A DNA stretch of 64,000 nt from Mucilaginibacter paludis DSM 18603. GTDB taxonomy: Bacteria; Bacteroidota; Bacteroidia; Sphingobacteriales; Sphingobacteriaceae. A program made the position numbers and the translations under genes. Of this stretch, positions 1 to 8,429 are shown in pieces. Position 1 is the stretch's first letter. The number at the start of each line of letters is the position of its first letter. The stretch is from contig NZ_CM001403.1 of the NCBI RefSeq assembly GCF_000166195.2, positions 6,156,432 through 6,220,431 on the forward strand. The letters run 5' to 3'. The notes beneath the pieces are model-generated. The model saw nothing but the letters and a program-made list of their open reading frames with translations. It was not told where the DNA came from and did not search any database.

Positions 1-737
1 TCTAAAGTCTGCTTGATATTGCTTTTAGCCACATCATCACTAATTTTGTTGAAATTAGCTAAGGTGCCGGTTAAATAAACGTTGCTGCTCTTCAGGTTTG
101 CCGATATGGATTCCACATTGGCTAAAATATTGTTGATGCGTACACTTTGTTTACCAACCAGGGCATCAACTTTTTGGGTAGTACCTTCTAAAGATTGTAA
201 GGTGTTAGCAATGCTGTTAAAGCTCCTGTCAACGTTTTTTTGAAACCTGGGATTCATGATGGCGTTTACCGATGTCAGGATAGAATCCATTTTGCCGATA
301 ATCAATTCGGCCTTTTTTTGTACAGGTTGCAGGCTTTCGGCCAGTCCGCCTTTTACAAATGCTCTCAAGGTATCTTTGTTTTCGGCCATCTCTTTGCTAT
401 CGCCTAATTCAAATATAATGGCTTTGCTGCCCAGCAAATCGGTGCCTTCCAATTTGGCCAGTGTGTTTTTGGGGATATCGTATTTTTGCTGAATTTTAAA
501 TTCAACCTGCGTACGGCCATCCGGTTTTAGCTCCATCTTGGATACGCGACCTATAGGGAAACCATTTACCAACACAGGTTTTGATACAGCTAAGCCAGAT
601 ACATCATTGTAAAGAGCATAAAACTTATTTTCGGTTGTAAAAACATCATTGCCTTTTAAAAAGCTGTACCCAAGTATCAATATGGCTAATGATATTACCG
701 TTAATGCGCCTATTTTGGTTTCGTTTGATATTTTCAA
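1..737 (-). CDS. MlaD/MCE-family lipid transport protein, C-terminus cut by window edge
   Basis: Reading leftward from a TTG start at 737, the frame gives an N-terminal membrane anchor (residues about 8-24, ALTVISLAILILGYSFLKG) and then an MCE domain (VSGLAVSKPVLVNGFPIGRV, LEGTDLLGSKAIIFELG). A long helical region with serine and asparagine spacing follows and runs off the window. MlaD-type proteins are periplasmic substrate-binding parts of MlaFEDB-like ABC systems that move phospholipids between inner and outer membrane. The TTG start was chosen because there is no ATG before an in-frame stop just upstream. The amidase ends 26 bp upstream, so both are probably one transcript. The MlaE and MlaF partners are not visible. 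The family call is firm; the transported lipid is inferred. Confidence 0.85.
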   Translation of the reverse strand, partial: MKISNETKIGALTVISLAILILGYSFLKGNDVFTTENKFYALYNDVSGLAVSKPVLVNGFPIGRVSKMELKPDGRTQVEFKIQQKYDIPKNTLAKLEGTDLLGSKAIIFELGDSKEMAENKDTLRAFVKGGLAESLQPVQKKAELIIGKMDSILTSVNAIMNPRFQKNVDRSFNSIANTLQSLEGTTQKVDALVGKQSVRINNILANVESISANLKSSNVYLTGTLANFNKISDDVAKSNIKQTL

Positions 738-763
738 GGGATTATGTGTTTAAGTTTTAATTA

Positions 764-1609
764 TTATTCTACTTCTTTTTTATATTCTGTAAGTGCTCTC
801 ACTATCGATGCCACAATTTCATTCTGTCCATCTTCCGAGTTTAAGTAATCCTCGTCAATTGGGTTATTGATAAAGCCAGTTTCAATTAACACCGCCGGCA
901 TAGCGCTGTGGCATAACACCAATATACCTTGTTCTTTCACACCATCGCTGTGGCGGCCATCGGTATCAACAAATTCGTTATTTACCAAATTTGCAAAACG
1001 AATGCTGTTTTTACGATACTTAGCTTTAAAAGCATTCAGCAATATCATCGCTGTCGGGTCGTTCGGGTCAAAGCCCGAATTTGAACCCTGCCCGTCCTTT
1101 TCTTCAAATAAGTTTTCACGCAGGGCAGCTGCCTCTTCCTTATCGCGGTGAAAACCATAAACCAGTACAAGCACACCACGGCCAGACTTGTCGGGTACGC
1201 GGATTCTTCTGCCATGGCTAACTACAATTCTGTCGGCTAATGAATTGCAGTGTAACGATATGAACAAATCTCCCTTGTTATTGTTCGCAATATCTGATCT
1301 TGTTTGCCAGGGTACGTTGGCGGTTGTGGTCCGCGTCATCACAACCTTAATATCCGGCAGATTTTTTTCGATGGCTTTCTGCAATTTAAATGCCAACGCA
1401 AGCGTTACACCTTCTTCAGTAGAATATGCTCCTGCGGCGCCGGTATGGCCGCCATGGCCGGCATCAACAACTACCGTACGTAATTTAAAGCCAGAACTTA
1501 CAGTGCTGTCTTTTTTAACAGGATTGGCAATTTGGCCCGAACCAGAGTGGAATAAAAAAAGTAATGGTGACAAACAATAAATGTATCTTCTCAATGCCCT
1601 ATTTTTCAT
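764..1609 (-). CDS. N-acetylmuramoyl-L-alanine amidase (Amidase_3)
   Basis: A 281-residue secreted zinc amidase that cleaves the bond between N-acetylmuramic acid and L-alanine in peptidoglycan, for daughter-cell separation or wall turnover. A signal peptide covers about residues 1-26. The Amidase_3 zinc-binding pattern is visible: VVDAGHGG near residue 50 (first His), a Glu in STEEGVTLA, SLHCNSL (second His), and the catalytic Glu in VLIETGFINNP near the C-terminus. The region around GRGVLVLVYGFHRDKEEAAALRENL matches the usual insertion in Bacteroidota members. It is transcribed away from lptD, whose start lies 55 bp off on the other strand, and is followed closely by the mlaD-like gene. Envelope biogenesis is the common theme of these three genes. 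Confidence 0.93.
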   Translation of the reverse strand: MKNRALRRYIYCLSPLLFLFHSGSGQIANPVKKDSTVSSGFKLRTVVVDAGHGGHTGAAGAYSTEEGVTLALAFKLQKAIEKNLPDIKVVMTRTTTANVPWQTRSDIANNNKGDLFISLHCNSLADRIVVSHGRRIRVPDKSGRGVLVLVYGFHRDKEEAAALRENLFEEKDGQGSNSGFDPNDPTAMILLNAFKAKYRKNSIRFANLVNNEFVDTDGRHSDGVKEQGILVLCHSAMPAVLIETGFINNPIDEDYLNSEDGQNEIVASIVRALTEYKKEVE

Positions 1610-1640
1610 TATTTTTGAAGCCGCAAGTAATCAATATCTG

Positions 1641-1648
1641 CAAAAATA
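1641..1648 (-). promoter_or_regulatory. Predicted -7 promoter element for the amidase gene
   Basis: On the minus strand this reads TATTTTTG, a perfect match to the Bacteroidota -7 element TAnnTTTG. It lies 32 bp upstream of the amidase start codon, inside the short divergent gap shared with lptD. No good -33 TTG was found at the usual 19-21 bp spacing, so this is a moderate call. Confidence 0.45.
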
Positions 1649-1664
1649 CTATTCATAATCAATT

Positions 1665-4421
1665 TTGAAATTTATAAGTCTCTTTTTTCTTTTATTGGTG
1701 ATTTTCATCTTCCGGGTATACTCCTCGCCTCACGATGTAAAAGTAAGCTATTCCAACGTGGCCGATACTATTATTCATCTTGATTCTGTTAAAGATAAAA
1801 AACTCCTCAAAAAAAAGCCGGTAATTTTAAAGGATACAATTAACATCAAAGGTAAACGATCAGCCTCCGATACCTCGAAAAAAGGCATGAAAACCTTGCC
1901 CGATACTTCCAAAAAAGGTAAGGAAGGTTTCCAAACTGAAATTAAATATACTTCTAAGGATTCCTCGCGTGCAGATAATGTAAACAAAGTGTTGTATTTA
2001 TGGGGAAATGCCCGCGTAACTTATGATGATGTTGAACTCGATGCAGACTATATACGCGTTGACCAAAAAAATCACCTGATATATGCCAGCGGCTTACCCG
2101 ATCCGCGGACAAAGAAATATGCCAACAGGCCAATTTTCAAACAAAAGGATGATAAGCCTCTGGTTGCCGATTCGCTAACGTTTAACTATGTAACCAAAAA
2201 GGGAAAAATTTTTAACGCGGCGTCTGAGCAGGATGGGAACTTTATTTCCGGCGGTACTGCTAAAAGGCTGAACGATCAGGAAGTTGCTTATAAAAATGTA
2301 CTTTTTAGTACCTGTGATTTGCCTTACCCCGCTACGCACTTTGGCATCGTAATTACCAAAGGGATTGCCGAAAAGCACAGAATTATATCAGGCCCCGCCT
2401 ATTTAGAAATTGAAGGTGTACCGCTGCCCTTGTTTATCCCATTTGGTTTTTTTCCTAAACCCGATCAGCGTTCGTCTGGTGTAATTTTACCTACGTTTGG
2501 TGAGGACACACAACTGGGTTTTTATTTAAAAGGCTTTGGCTATTATTTAGGTATAAGTGATTATGTAGATTTAACTACTACCGGTAGTTATTATACCAAA
2601 GGATCTTACGATCTGTCGTCAACGGCGAGGTATTTAAAAAAATACAAATACCAGGGAACACTTACCCTAAGCTATGGCTCGCATAAATATGGGCTGGAAA
2701 CAGATCCCGCTCAAAAGGATTTTAATATTCAGTGGTCGCATAGCCAGGATCCCGCCGCTCATCCCGGAACAACCTTTAGCGCTTCTGTAAATGCTGGTAC
2801 GTCAAGCTTTTATCAAAATTCGCCTGCGCAAACCAATTATAATATCCAGGCTTTAACGCAAAATACATTAAGTTCCAGTATAGCTTATGGCAAAACCTGG
2901 GCTGGTTCGCCTTTTAACTTCACCGCCAATATATCGCACCGGCAGGATATCACAAAAAAAACACTTACGCTTGAACTGCCCAGTTTCAGTTTAAACATGG
3001 CTACGTTAAGCCCCTTTGATTCTAAAGACCGCGTGGGCGAACAAAAATGGTATCAGCGGATAACAGTGGGTTACAGTTTACAGGGAACCAATAAGGTATC
3101 TGATCTCCCCGAATCGGAACTATTTAAGTCGAACACCCTCTCAAAGCGGTTTCAAAATGGTTTCAGTCAGCAAATTCCGGTAAGCCTAAGCTTAAATATC
3201 CTAAAATACTTTCAGTTTAGCTCCAGTATTAACTATAACGAGCGCGATTATTTTCAAACTATCCGTAAGCATTACGCACGCGGAAGCATTTCCGGCGCAG
3301 ATTCTATCGTAGTTGATACCGTTCAAGGTTTCAGGCGGGCTGGTGATTATCAAATCTCCAGCGGTTTTTCAACTAAGCTATACAGTACTGTGCTGTTTAA
3401 AAAAGGGCGGTTAAAAGCCATACGCCAGGTAATAACGCCTAATGTGAGCTTTTCATACCGGCCAGATTTTTCTGAACCCAAGTACGGTTACTACAACACT
3501 ATTGTAAGTAACGCCACCATTCCCTATCCTTATACCTACCAAACGTACTCCATTTTTGAGCAAAGCGTTTACGGCGGACCGAGTGGGGGCAAATCGGCGT
3601 CCATTAATTTTAGCGTTGATAATACAATCGAAGCTAAAATGGCTGCTAAAAGCTCGGATACATCCGGACTCGATAAAAAAATCCCTATCCTGCAAGGGTT
3701 ATCTTTCTCAGGTTCTTATAACCTGATAGCAGATTCCATGAAACTATCTACCCTGGGGTTTTCGGGTCGTACTTCTTTATTTAACCAAAAACTGGGAATC
3801 AATTTTGGAGGTACTTTAAACCCCTATGTAAACCAGGTTCGTGATTCCATTTCCAACGGACAAATTGTGCGGTATGCACACATGATTAACCGCTATACCT
3901 GGCAAGACGGTAAGTTTCCGGCCTTAACGCAGTTTAATCTTTCTATGGATATCAGCCTTAACTCGGCATCGTTAAAGCACCCCAGTAACGCGGGCCAACA
4001 GCAAAACGCCAATACCCTGGCCTCCATGACACCCAACCAGGCCGACCGCCTCGCGCTGATTAACAGTAATCCAAATGCATTTGTTGATTTTAACGTACCC
4101 TGGAACATTAATTTGAGCTATAGTTTTTATTATACTAACTCGGGCGTATCTACCACAGTATCCAACACGTTAAACTTTAACGGGGATATTAATGTTACCT
4201 CTAAGTGGAAATTACAGTATACATCGGGCTTCGACGTTAGGCAAGGTAAGGTAAGTACAACCTCATTGTCTATTTATCGTGATCTGCATTGCTGGGATAT
4301 GTCGTTCCAGTGGATACCCTTTGGATATTATAAATTTTACAGTGTAGATTTAAAAGTTAAAGCCTCGATATTACAGGACCTGAAATTGAGTAAGAGGAAA
4401 GATTACTATAATAATAATTAA
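1665..4421 (+). CDS. lptD: LptD-family LPS-assembly outer membrane protein
   Basis: A 918-residue outer-membrane protein of the LptD/OstA family, which with LptE inserts lipopolysaccharide into the outer leaflet. A signal peptide spans residues 1-22. Next comes a lysine/serine-rich stretch (about 35-90), then the OstA-like beta-jellyroll (LWGNARVTYDDVELDADYIRV; LVADSLTFNYVTKKGKIF), then the conserved core with GPAYLEIEGVPLPLFIPFGFFP and SSGVILPTFGED. A large strand-rich C-terminal barrel follows. The length is normal for the Bacteroidota branch. The start is TTG at 1665; no in-frame ATG precedes the signal peptide. cinA begins one base after the stop, so the two are co-transcribed. Confidence 0.93.
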   Translation: MKFISLFFLLLVIFIFRVYSSPHDVKVSYSNVADTIIHLDSVKDKKLLKKKPVILKDTINIKGKRSASDTSKKGMKTLPDTSKKGKEGFQTEIKYTSKDSSRADNVNKVLYLWGNARVTYDDVELDADYIRVDQKNHLIYASGLPDPRTKKYANRPIFKQKDDKPLVADSLTFNYVTKKGKIFNAASEQDGNFISGGTAKRLNDQEVAYKNVLFSTCDLPYPATHFGIVITKGIAEKHRIISGPAYLEIEGVPLPLFIPFGFFPKPDQRSSGVILPTFGEDTQLGFYLKGFGYYLGISDYVDLTTTGSYYTKGSYDLSSTARYLKKYKYQGTLTLSYGSHKYGLETDPAQKDFNIQWSHSQDPAAHPGTTFSASVNAGTSSFYQNSPAQTNYNIQALTQNTLSSSIAYGKTWAGSPFNFTANISHRQDITKKTLTLELPSFSLNMATLSPFDSKDRVGEQKWYQRITVGYSLQGTNKVSDLPESELFKSNTLSKRFQNGFSQQIPVSLSLNILKYFQFSSSINYNERDYFQTIRKHYARGSISGADSIVVDTVQGFRRAGDYQISSGFSTKLYSTVLFKKGRLKAIRQVITPNVSFSYRPDFSEPKYGYYNTIVSNATIPYPYTYQTYSIFEQSVYGGPSGGKSASINFSVDNTIEAKMAAKSSDTSGLDKKIPILQGLSFSGSYNLIADSMKLSTLGFSGRTSLFNQKLGINFGGTLNPYVNQVRDSISNGQIVRYAHMINRYTWQDGKFPALTQFNLSMDISLNSASLKHPSNAGQQQNANTLASMTPNQADRLALINSNPNAFVDFNVPWNINLSYSFYYTNSGVSTTVSNTLNFNGDINVTSKWKLQYTSGFDVRQGKVSTTSLSIYRDLHCWDMSFQWIPFGYYKFYSVDLKVKASILQDLKLSKRKDYYNNN

Positions 4422-4422
4422 G

Positions 4423-5667
4423 ATGCTTGCAGAAATTATTACCATTGGCGACGAGATACTGATAGGGCAGATTGTTGATACCAATTCGGCCTGGATAGCC
4501 CAGCAACTCAATGCGGTTGGCATCCGTGTTAAACAGATCAGCTCGGTTTCTGATAACAGCCAGCACATCATCGACGCGCTAAGGGAGGCGAAGAACCGCG
4601 CTGATATCATATTAATAACAGGTGGTTTGGGCCCTACCAAAGACGATATTACCAAAACCACACTTGCTGGTTATTTTAATGTAGGGATGGTGCAGAATGA
4701 AGAAGCCCTGCAAAATGTAGCCCGTATTTTTGCCAAGTACAACCGCCCCCTGCTCGATGTGAATATCAAACAGGCCGAAGTGCCGGCAAATTGTGAAATT
4801 ATATTGAATCAAAACGGCACGGCGCCAGGCATGTGGTTTAACCACGATGGAAAAATTTATGTTTCTATGCCCGGAGTACCGCACGAGATGATGTACATGA
4901 TGGAAGAGGCTGTTATACCTAAATTGAAGGAGACCTTTAATTTACCGGTTATATTGCATAAAACCATTTTAACTGTAGGCGAAGGCGAATCGTTTTTAGC
5001 AGAAAAAATAGCAGATATAGAAGATGCTTTGCCCGCCCATATCAAACTGGCATATTTGCCTAAGTTAGGCTCTGTAAGGTTACGGCTTAGCGCCTACGGC
5101 GAAAATGAAAACGATTTGCAAAACCAAGTTGATACATACGCCAGCCAAATTATTAACCGGGTTGGCAAAAATGTGGTAACCGATAAGGATGTGCCTATCG
5201 AAAAGGCCATATTAGACGAGATGGAAGTTGCTGATCTGACTTTATCAGTTGCGGAAAGTTGTACGGGCGGTTACATTTCGCATTTGTTTACCCAGCATCC
5301 GGGTTCGTCCAAAGTGTTTTTGGGCGGTGCTATTTCATACGCGTATGAGCTGAAAGAAAGTATGCTTGGCGTAAAAAATGAAACGCTTTGGGCTAATGGC
5401 GCCGTGAGCGAACAAACCGTTATTGAAATGGTTGAAGGCGCTTTGCTCAACTTTAAATCGAGCTATGCTATTGCCGTTACCGGGATAGCCGGGCCCGATG
5501 GCGGAACGCAGGATAAACCCGTAGGTACCGTTTGGATTGCAGTGGCCAAGCAAGGTAAAACGGTAGCGAGGAAATTTATTTTTGGTAATAAACGGATACA
5601 AAACATTGAGCGAACGGCAATTACAGCTATGGGTATGTTGATCAATTTACTCAGGGAAAATTCGTAA
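4423..5667 (+). CDS. cinA: CinA-like protein (ADP-ribose pyrophosphatase / nicotinamide-nucleotide amidase)
   Basis: A 414-residue cytoplasmic protein of the CinA family. The N-terminal MoCF-biosynthesis-like domain (about 1-170) shows EIITIGDEILIGQIVDTN and ITGGLGPTKDDITK. The C-terminal CinA/PncC domain (about 255-412) shows SVAESCTGGYISHLFT and AVTGIAGPDGGTQDKPVGTVW. In characterised members the C-terminal domain deamidates nicotinamide mononucleotide for NAD recycling and the N-terminal domain hydrolyses ADP-ribose. Both domains look intact. The ATG lies one base after the lptD stop, indicating translational coupling, and the E2 gene follows 48 bp later. The competence role suggested by the old name is not supported here. 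Confidence 0.93.
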   Translation: MLAEIITIGDEILIGQIVDTNSAWIAQQLNAVGIRVKQISSVSDNSQHIIDALREAKNRADIILITGGLGPTKDDITKTTLAGYFNVGMVQNEEALQNVARIFAKYNRPLLDVNIKQAEVPANCEIILNQNGTAPGMWFNHDGKIYVSMPGVPHEMMYMMEEAVIPKLKETFNLPVILHKTILTVGEGESFLAEKIADIEDALPAHIKLAYLPKLGSVRLRLSAYGENENDLQNQVDTYASQIINRVGKNVVTDKDVPIEKAILDEMEVADLTLSVAESCTGGYISHLFTQHPGSSKVFLGGAISYAYELKESMLGVKNETLWANGAVSEQTVIEMVEGALLNFKSSYAIAVTGIAGPDGGTQDKPVGTVWIAVAKQGKTVARKFIFGNKRIQNIERTAITAMGMLINLLRENS

Positions 5668-5715
5668 TTTCGACTTGTTATTTGTTATACGCACAAAAAA
5701 AATTCTGACGTTATT

Positions 5716-7245
5716 ATGGCTCTATATAAACTGCTTTTGCCGAAAATGGGAGAGAGTGTTGCCGAAGCAACCATTATTAAATGGAACAAAGCTATAGGCG
5801 ACCGCGTTGAGATGGACGATACGGTAATGGAGATAGCTACTGATAAGGTTGACTCCGAAGTGCCATCACCAGTTTCGGGCAAATTGATCGAACAACTTTG
5901 TAAAGAGGAGGAGGTTGTTCAGGTTGGCTCTGTCATTGCTGTTATTGAAACAGAAGAGCCTGCCAATTACATACAAAATGGCACTGCGCCAGCCGAAGAA
6001 ATTATTGCTTTAGCCGAAACTGACGCAAAAAAGGAAAACGATGCCCACAAAAGTAACGAGGTAGGCGGTAGTGCTGCAGAGCAACCAAACCCAGTTGTGG
6101 CATACAGTGCCGTTGTTAAGGAAGATGCCTCGTTTCCGGAAACGCTGTCGTTACCGGGTATTGATCAGCTCCCAGCGGGCACACCGGTTGCGCAAACATC
6201 AGGTAACAGGTTTTATTCGCCATTGGTTAGAAACATAGCTACGCAAGAAAAGGTAAGTGCCGCTGAACTTGACGCTATCCCCGGCAGTGGTGCTGATGGG
6301 CGTTTAACTAAAGACGATCTTTTAAATTATATCAACAACCGGAACAATATGCCCCCTGCCCCTGCTATTGCTGAAGAAGTACCTGTTGCAGAGCCGGCTG
6401 GAGCAACTGTGCAAGAACCTGTAGAGGCTCCCGTTAAGCCAGAGGTTAAAGAACCCCAGCCAGCACCGGTTAAGGCAGCTCCCGTTGCTCCAAAACCTGA
6501 TGCACCAGCAATGGCACCTTCGCAGTCGCTTAGCGGGGGCGACGAGATTATTGAAATGGACCGCATGCGTCGCTTAATTGCGGACCACATGGTAATGAGC
6601 GTACATACCTCTCCGCACGTTACGTCATTTGTTGAGGCGGATGTAACTAATCTTGTTGCATGGCGCGAAAATATCAAGGATGCTTTTGAACAGCGCGAAG
6701 GAACTAAAATTACTTTTACCCCCATATTTATAGAGGCGGTTGCAAGGGCTATTAAAGATATGCCCTTGATCAATGTATCAGTTAACGGTACACAGATCAT
6801 CAAAAAGAAAGATATTAACATAGGTATGGCCACGGCTTTGCCAAGCGGAAACCTGATAGTTCCGGTGATACGTAAAGCCGATGAATTGAATTTGATTGGC
6901 TTGAGTAAAGCCGTTAACGATTTATCCAGCAGGGCGCGCCTTAATAAATTACAACCTGGCGAAGTTAAGGATGGCACGTTCACCATTACTAACGTAGGCT
7001 CTTTCGGCAATGTGATGGGTACGCCTATTATCAACCAGCCACAAGTTGCTATACTGGCGGTAGGCGCCATTAAAAAGAAGCCAGCGGTTATTGAAACGCC
7101 CGAAGGCGATGTAATAGCTATAAGGCACATGATGTTCTTGTCGCTCTCTTATGATCATCGCGTGGTAGATGGAGCTTTAGGAGGATCATTTGTTCGCCGT
7201 GTGGCGGATTACCTGGAAGCGTGGGATATAAACAGGAGTTTTTGA
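5716..7245 (+). CDS. 2-oxoacid dehydrogenase E2 component (dihydrolipoamide acyltransferase)
   Basis: A 509-residue E2 core of a 2-oxoacid dehydrogenase complex. Domains in order: a lipoyl domain (1-80) with the lipoylation lysine K44 in ATDKVDSEV; an Ala/Pro/Glu-rich linker; a peripheral subunit-binding domain (about 160-205, SPLVRNIATQEKVSAAELD); a second flexible Pro/Ala linker; and the acyltransferase domain (about 270-505) ending in SYDHRVVDGALGG, which holds the catalytic His-Asp pair. E1 and E3 genes are not adjacent. Because no E1 gene is nearby, the substrate (pyruvate, 2-oxoglutarate or branched-chain oxoacids) cannot be decided; the single lipoyl domain and sequence style slightly favour the branched-chain type. 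Confidence 0.92.
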   Translation: MALYKLLLPKMGESVAEATIIKWNKAIGDRVEMDDTVMEIATDKVDSEVPSPVSGKLIEQLCKEEEVVQVGSVIAVIETEEPANYIQNGTAPAEEIIALAETDAKKENDAHKSNEVGGSAAEQPNPVVAYSAVVKEDASFPETLSLPGIDQLPAGTPVAQTSGNRFYSPLVRNIATQEKVSAAELDAIPGSGADGRLTKDDLLNYINNRNNMPPAPAIAEEVPVAEPAGATVQEPVEAPVKPEVKEPQPAPVKAAPVAPKPDAPAMAPSQSLSGGDEIIEMDRMRRLIADHMVMSVHTSPHVTSFVEADVTNLVAWRENIKDAFEQREGTKITFTPIFIEAVARAIKDMPLINVSVNGTQIIKKKDINIGMATALPSGNLIVPVIRKADELNLIGLSKAVNDLSSRARLNKLQPGEVKDGTFTITNVGSFGNVMGTPIINQPQVAILAVGAIKKKPAVIETPEGDVIAIRHMMFLSLSYDHRVVDGALGGSFVRRVADYLEAWDINRSF

Positions 7246-7332
7246 GTGTAGTGTAATAGGTATAACTACACACTCAACTGTTGATGGACAGATATGTGTA
7301 GACCAATATACCAGACGATACTTCATAAAATA

Positions 7333-7367
7333 AAAAAGGCTCATGATGGATAATCATGAGCCTTTTT
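7333..7367. terminator. Bidirectional intrinsic terminator between E2 and iscA
   Basis: A perfect 15-bp stem (7333-7347 with 7353-7367) with a 5-base loop, A-rich on one side and T-rich on the other, so it works on both strands. It separates the convergent E2 and iscA genes. Confidence 0.85.
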
Positions 7368-7386
7368 GCTAATTATATAATCCGCT

Positions 7387-7713
7387 TTAAACCGAGAAAC
7401 TCTCGCCGCAACCACATGTACGTGTTGCATTGGGATTATGGAAGTTAAATCCCTTACCATTTAATCCATCGCTAAAATCCAATTCGGTACCGGCCAGGTA
7501 TAAAAACGATTTCATATCAAGCGCCATCCTGATGCCTTTATCTTCAAAAAACTGATCGCCCTTCTTTTCTTCGTTATCGAAATCAAGATTGTATGATAAG
7601 CCGGAACAACCACCACCCTGAACCGATACGCGTAAAAAATAGGAAGTATCCATTCCCGCGTCTTGCATCAGGTGATCAATTTTGCTTTTTGCTTTATCTG
7701 TTATAGTTACCAT
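7387..7713 (-). CDS. iscA: Iron-sulfur cluster assembly accessory protein IscA/HesB type
   Basis: A small A-type carrier that passes Fe-S clusters from the IscU scaffold to target proteins. The start at MVTITDKAKSK (7713) gives 108 residues, the usual family size; a longer frame from 7752 adds 13 unlikely residues. The three cluster-binding cysteines are visible: one in QGGGCSGLSY and two in the C-terminal TCGCGESFSV. It lies downstream of iscS and iscU on the same strand but is separated from iscU by 178 bp that hold an inverted repeat, so it may have its own promoter. The set lacks hscA, hscB and fdx nearby. Confidence 0.93.
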   Translation of the reverse strand: MVTITDKAKSKIDHLMQDAGMDTSYFLRVSVQGGGCSGLSYNLDFDNEEKKGDQFFEDKGIRMALDMKSFLYLAGTELDFSDGLNGKGFNFHNPNATRTCGCGESFSV

Positions 7714-7780
7714 TGTAGTAATGCGTATTGCGATATTAGTATAGCGTTTCACAGCCCCGCCTAAATCGCGATTGTATTAT

Positions 7781-7818
7781 GTTAGACTAATTCTGTTTTA
7801 ATTAGTTTAAGTCTAAAC
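7781..7818. repeat. Nested inverted repeat upstream of iscA
   Basis: TTAGAC (7782-7787) mirrors GTCTAA (7811-7816), and inside it ACTAATT (7786-7792) mirrors AATTAGT (7800-7806) across a 7-base loop. There is no T-tract, so this does not look like a terminator. An operator or an RNA structure in the iscU-iscA gap is possible. Confidence 0.5.
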
Positions 7819-7891
7819 TATGGTTGATAAAAAAAGATGTTAATACTACGTAGCAATATCTTTTACGCAATATGCACATCTCAAATACAAA

Positions 7892-8305
7892 TTAATGATG
7901 CGATTTTTCGCTCACTAATGCTTCCATTCCGTTTTTAATACGGTAATCGTTAATAGCTGCCTTAATGGCATCTTCTGCTAAAACAGAGCAGTGTATTTTT
8001 ACCGGAGGTAATGCTAACTCCTCAACAATATCCATATTGTCAATTTTCATGGCATCGTCGATGCTTTTACCTTTTAACCACTCTGTAGCTAATGACGATG
8101 ATGCAATTGCAGATCCGCAACCAAACGTTTTAAATTTGGCATCTGTGATTACGTTATCTTCGTTAACTTCAATCTGAAGGCGCATAACATCGCCGCATTC
8201 TGGTGCGCCAACAAGGCCTGTGCCTACGCTGTTTTTACTTTTATCTAAAGTACCTACGTTGCGTGGGTGCGTATAATGATCAATTACTTTATCTGAATAA
8301 GCCAT
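7892..8305 (-). CDS. iscU: Fe-S cluster scaffold protein IscU
   Basis: A 137-residue scaffold on which IscS-derived sulfur and iron are built into a cluster. All three ligand cysteines and the conserved Asp context are present: VGAPECGDVMRL, KTFGCGSAIASSS and PPVKIHCSVLAEDA. The LPPVK motif recognised by the HscA chaperone in other bacteria is there as ALPPVKIH, although no hscA is adjacent. The start MAYSDKVIDHYTHPRN is typical. iscS lies 124 bp upstream on the same strand. Confidence 0.96.
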   Translation of the reverse strand: MAYSDKVIDHYTHPRNVGTLDKSKNSVGTGLVGAPECGDVMRLQIEVNEDNVITDAKFKTFGCGSAIASSSLATEWLKGKSIDDAMKIDNMDIVEELALPPVKIHCSVLAEDAIKAAINDYRIKNGMEALVSEKSHH

Positions 8306-8429
8306 GGCTGTATGTTTATTTATTTTGTTAGTGTGTTTTTATGTTAATAAGCCTCAAAAATCGGACCTGAATAAATTTTATGTATTAAGTCAATCTGCAC
8401 ATAGCATATTAACTCATTTGCACATTTAA

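Noticed and set aside
6327..7130. A 267-codon frame antisense to the E2 gene
   Set aside because: Its composition mirrors the E2 Pro/Ala linker and catalytic domain; the plus-strand product is a well-defined enzyme.
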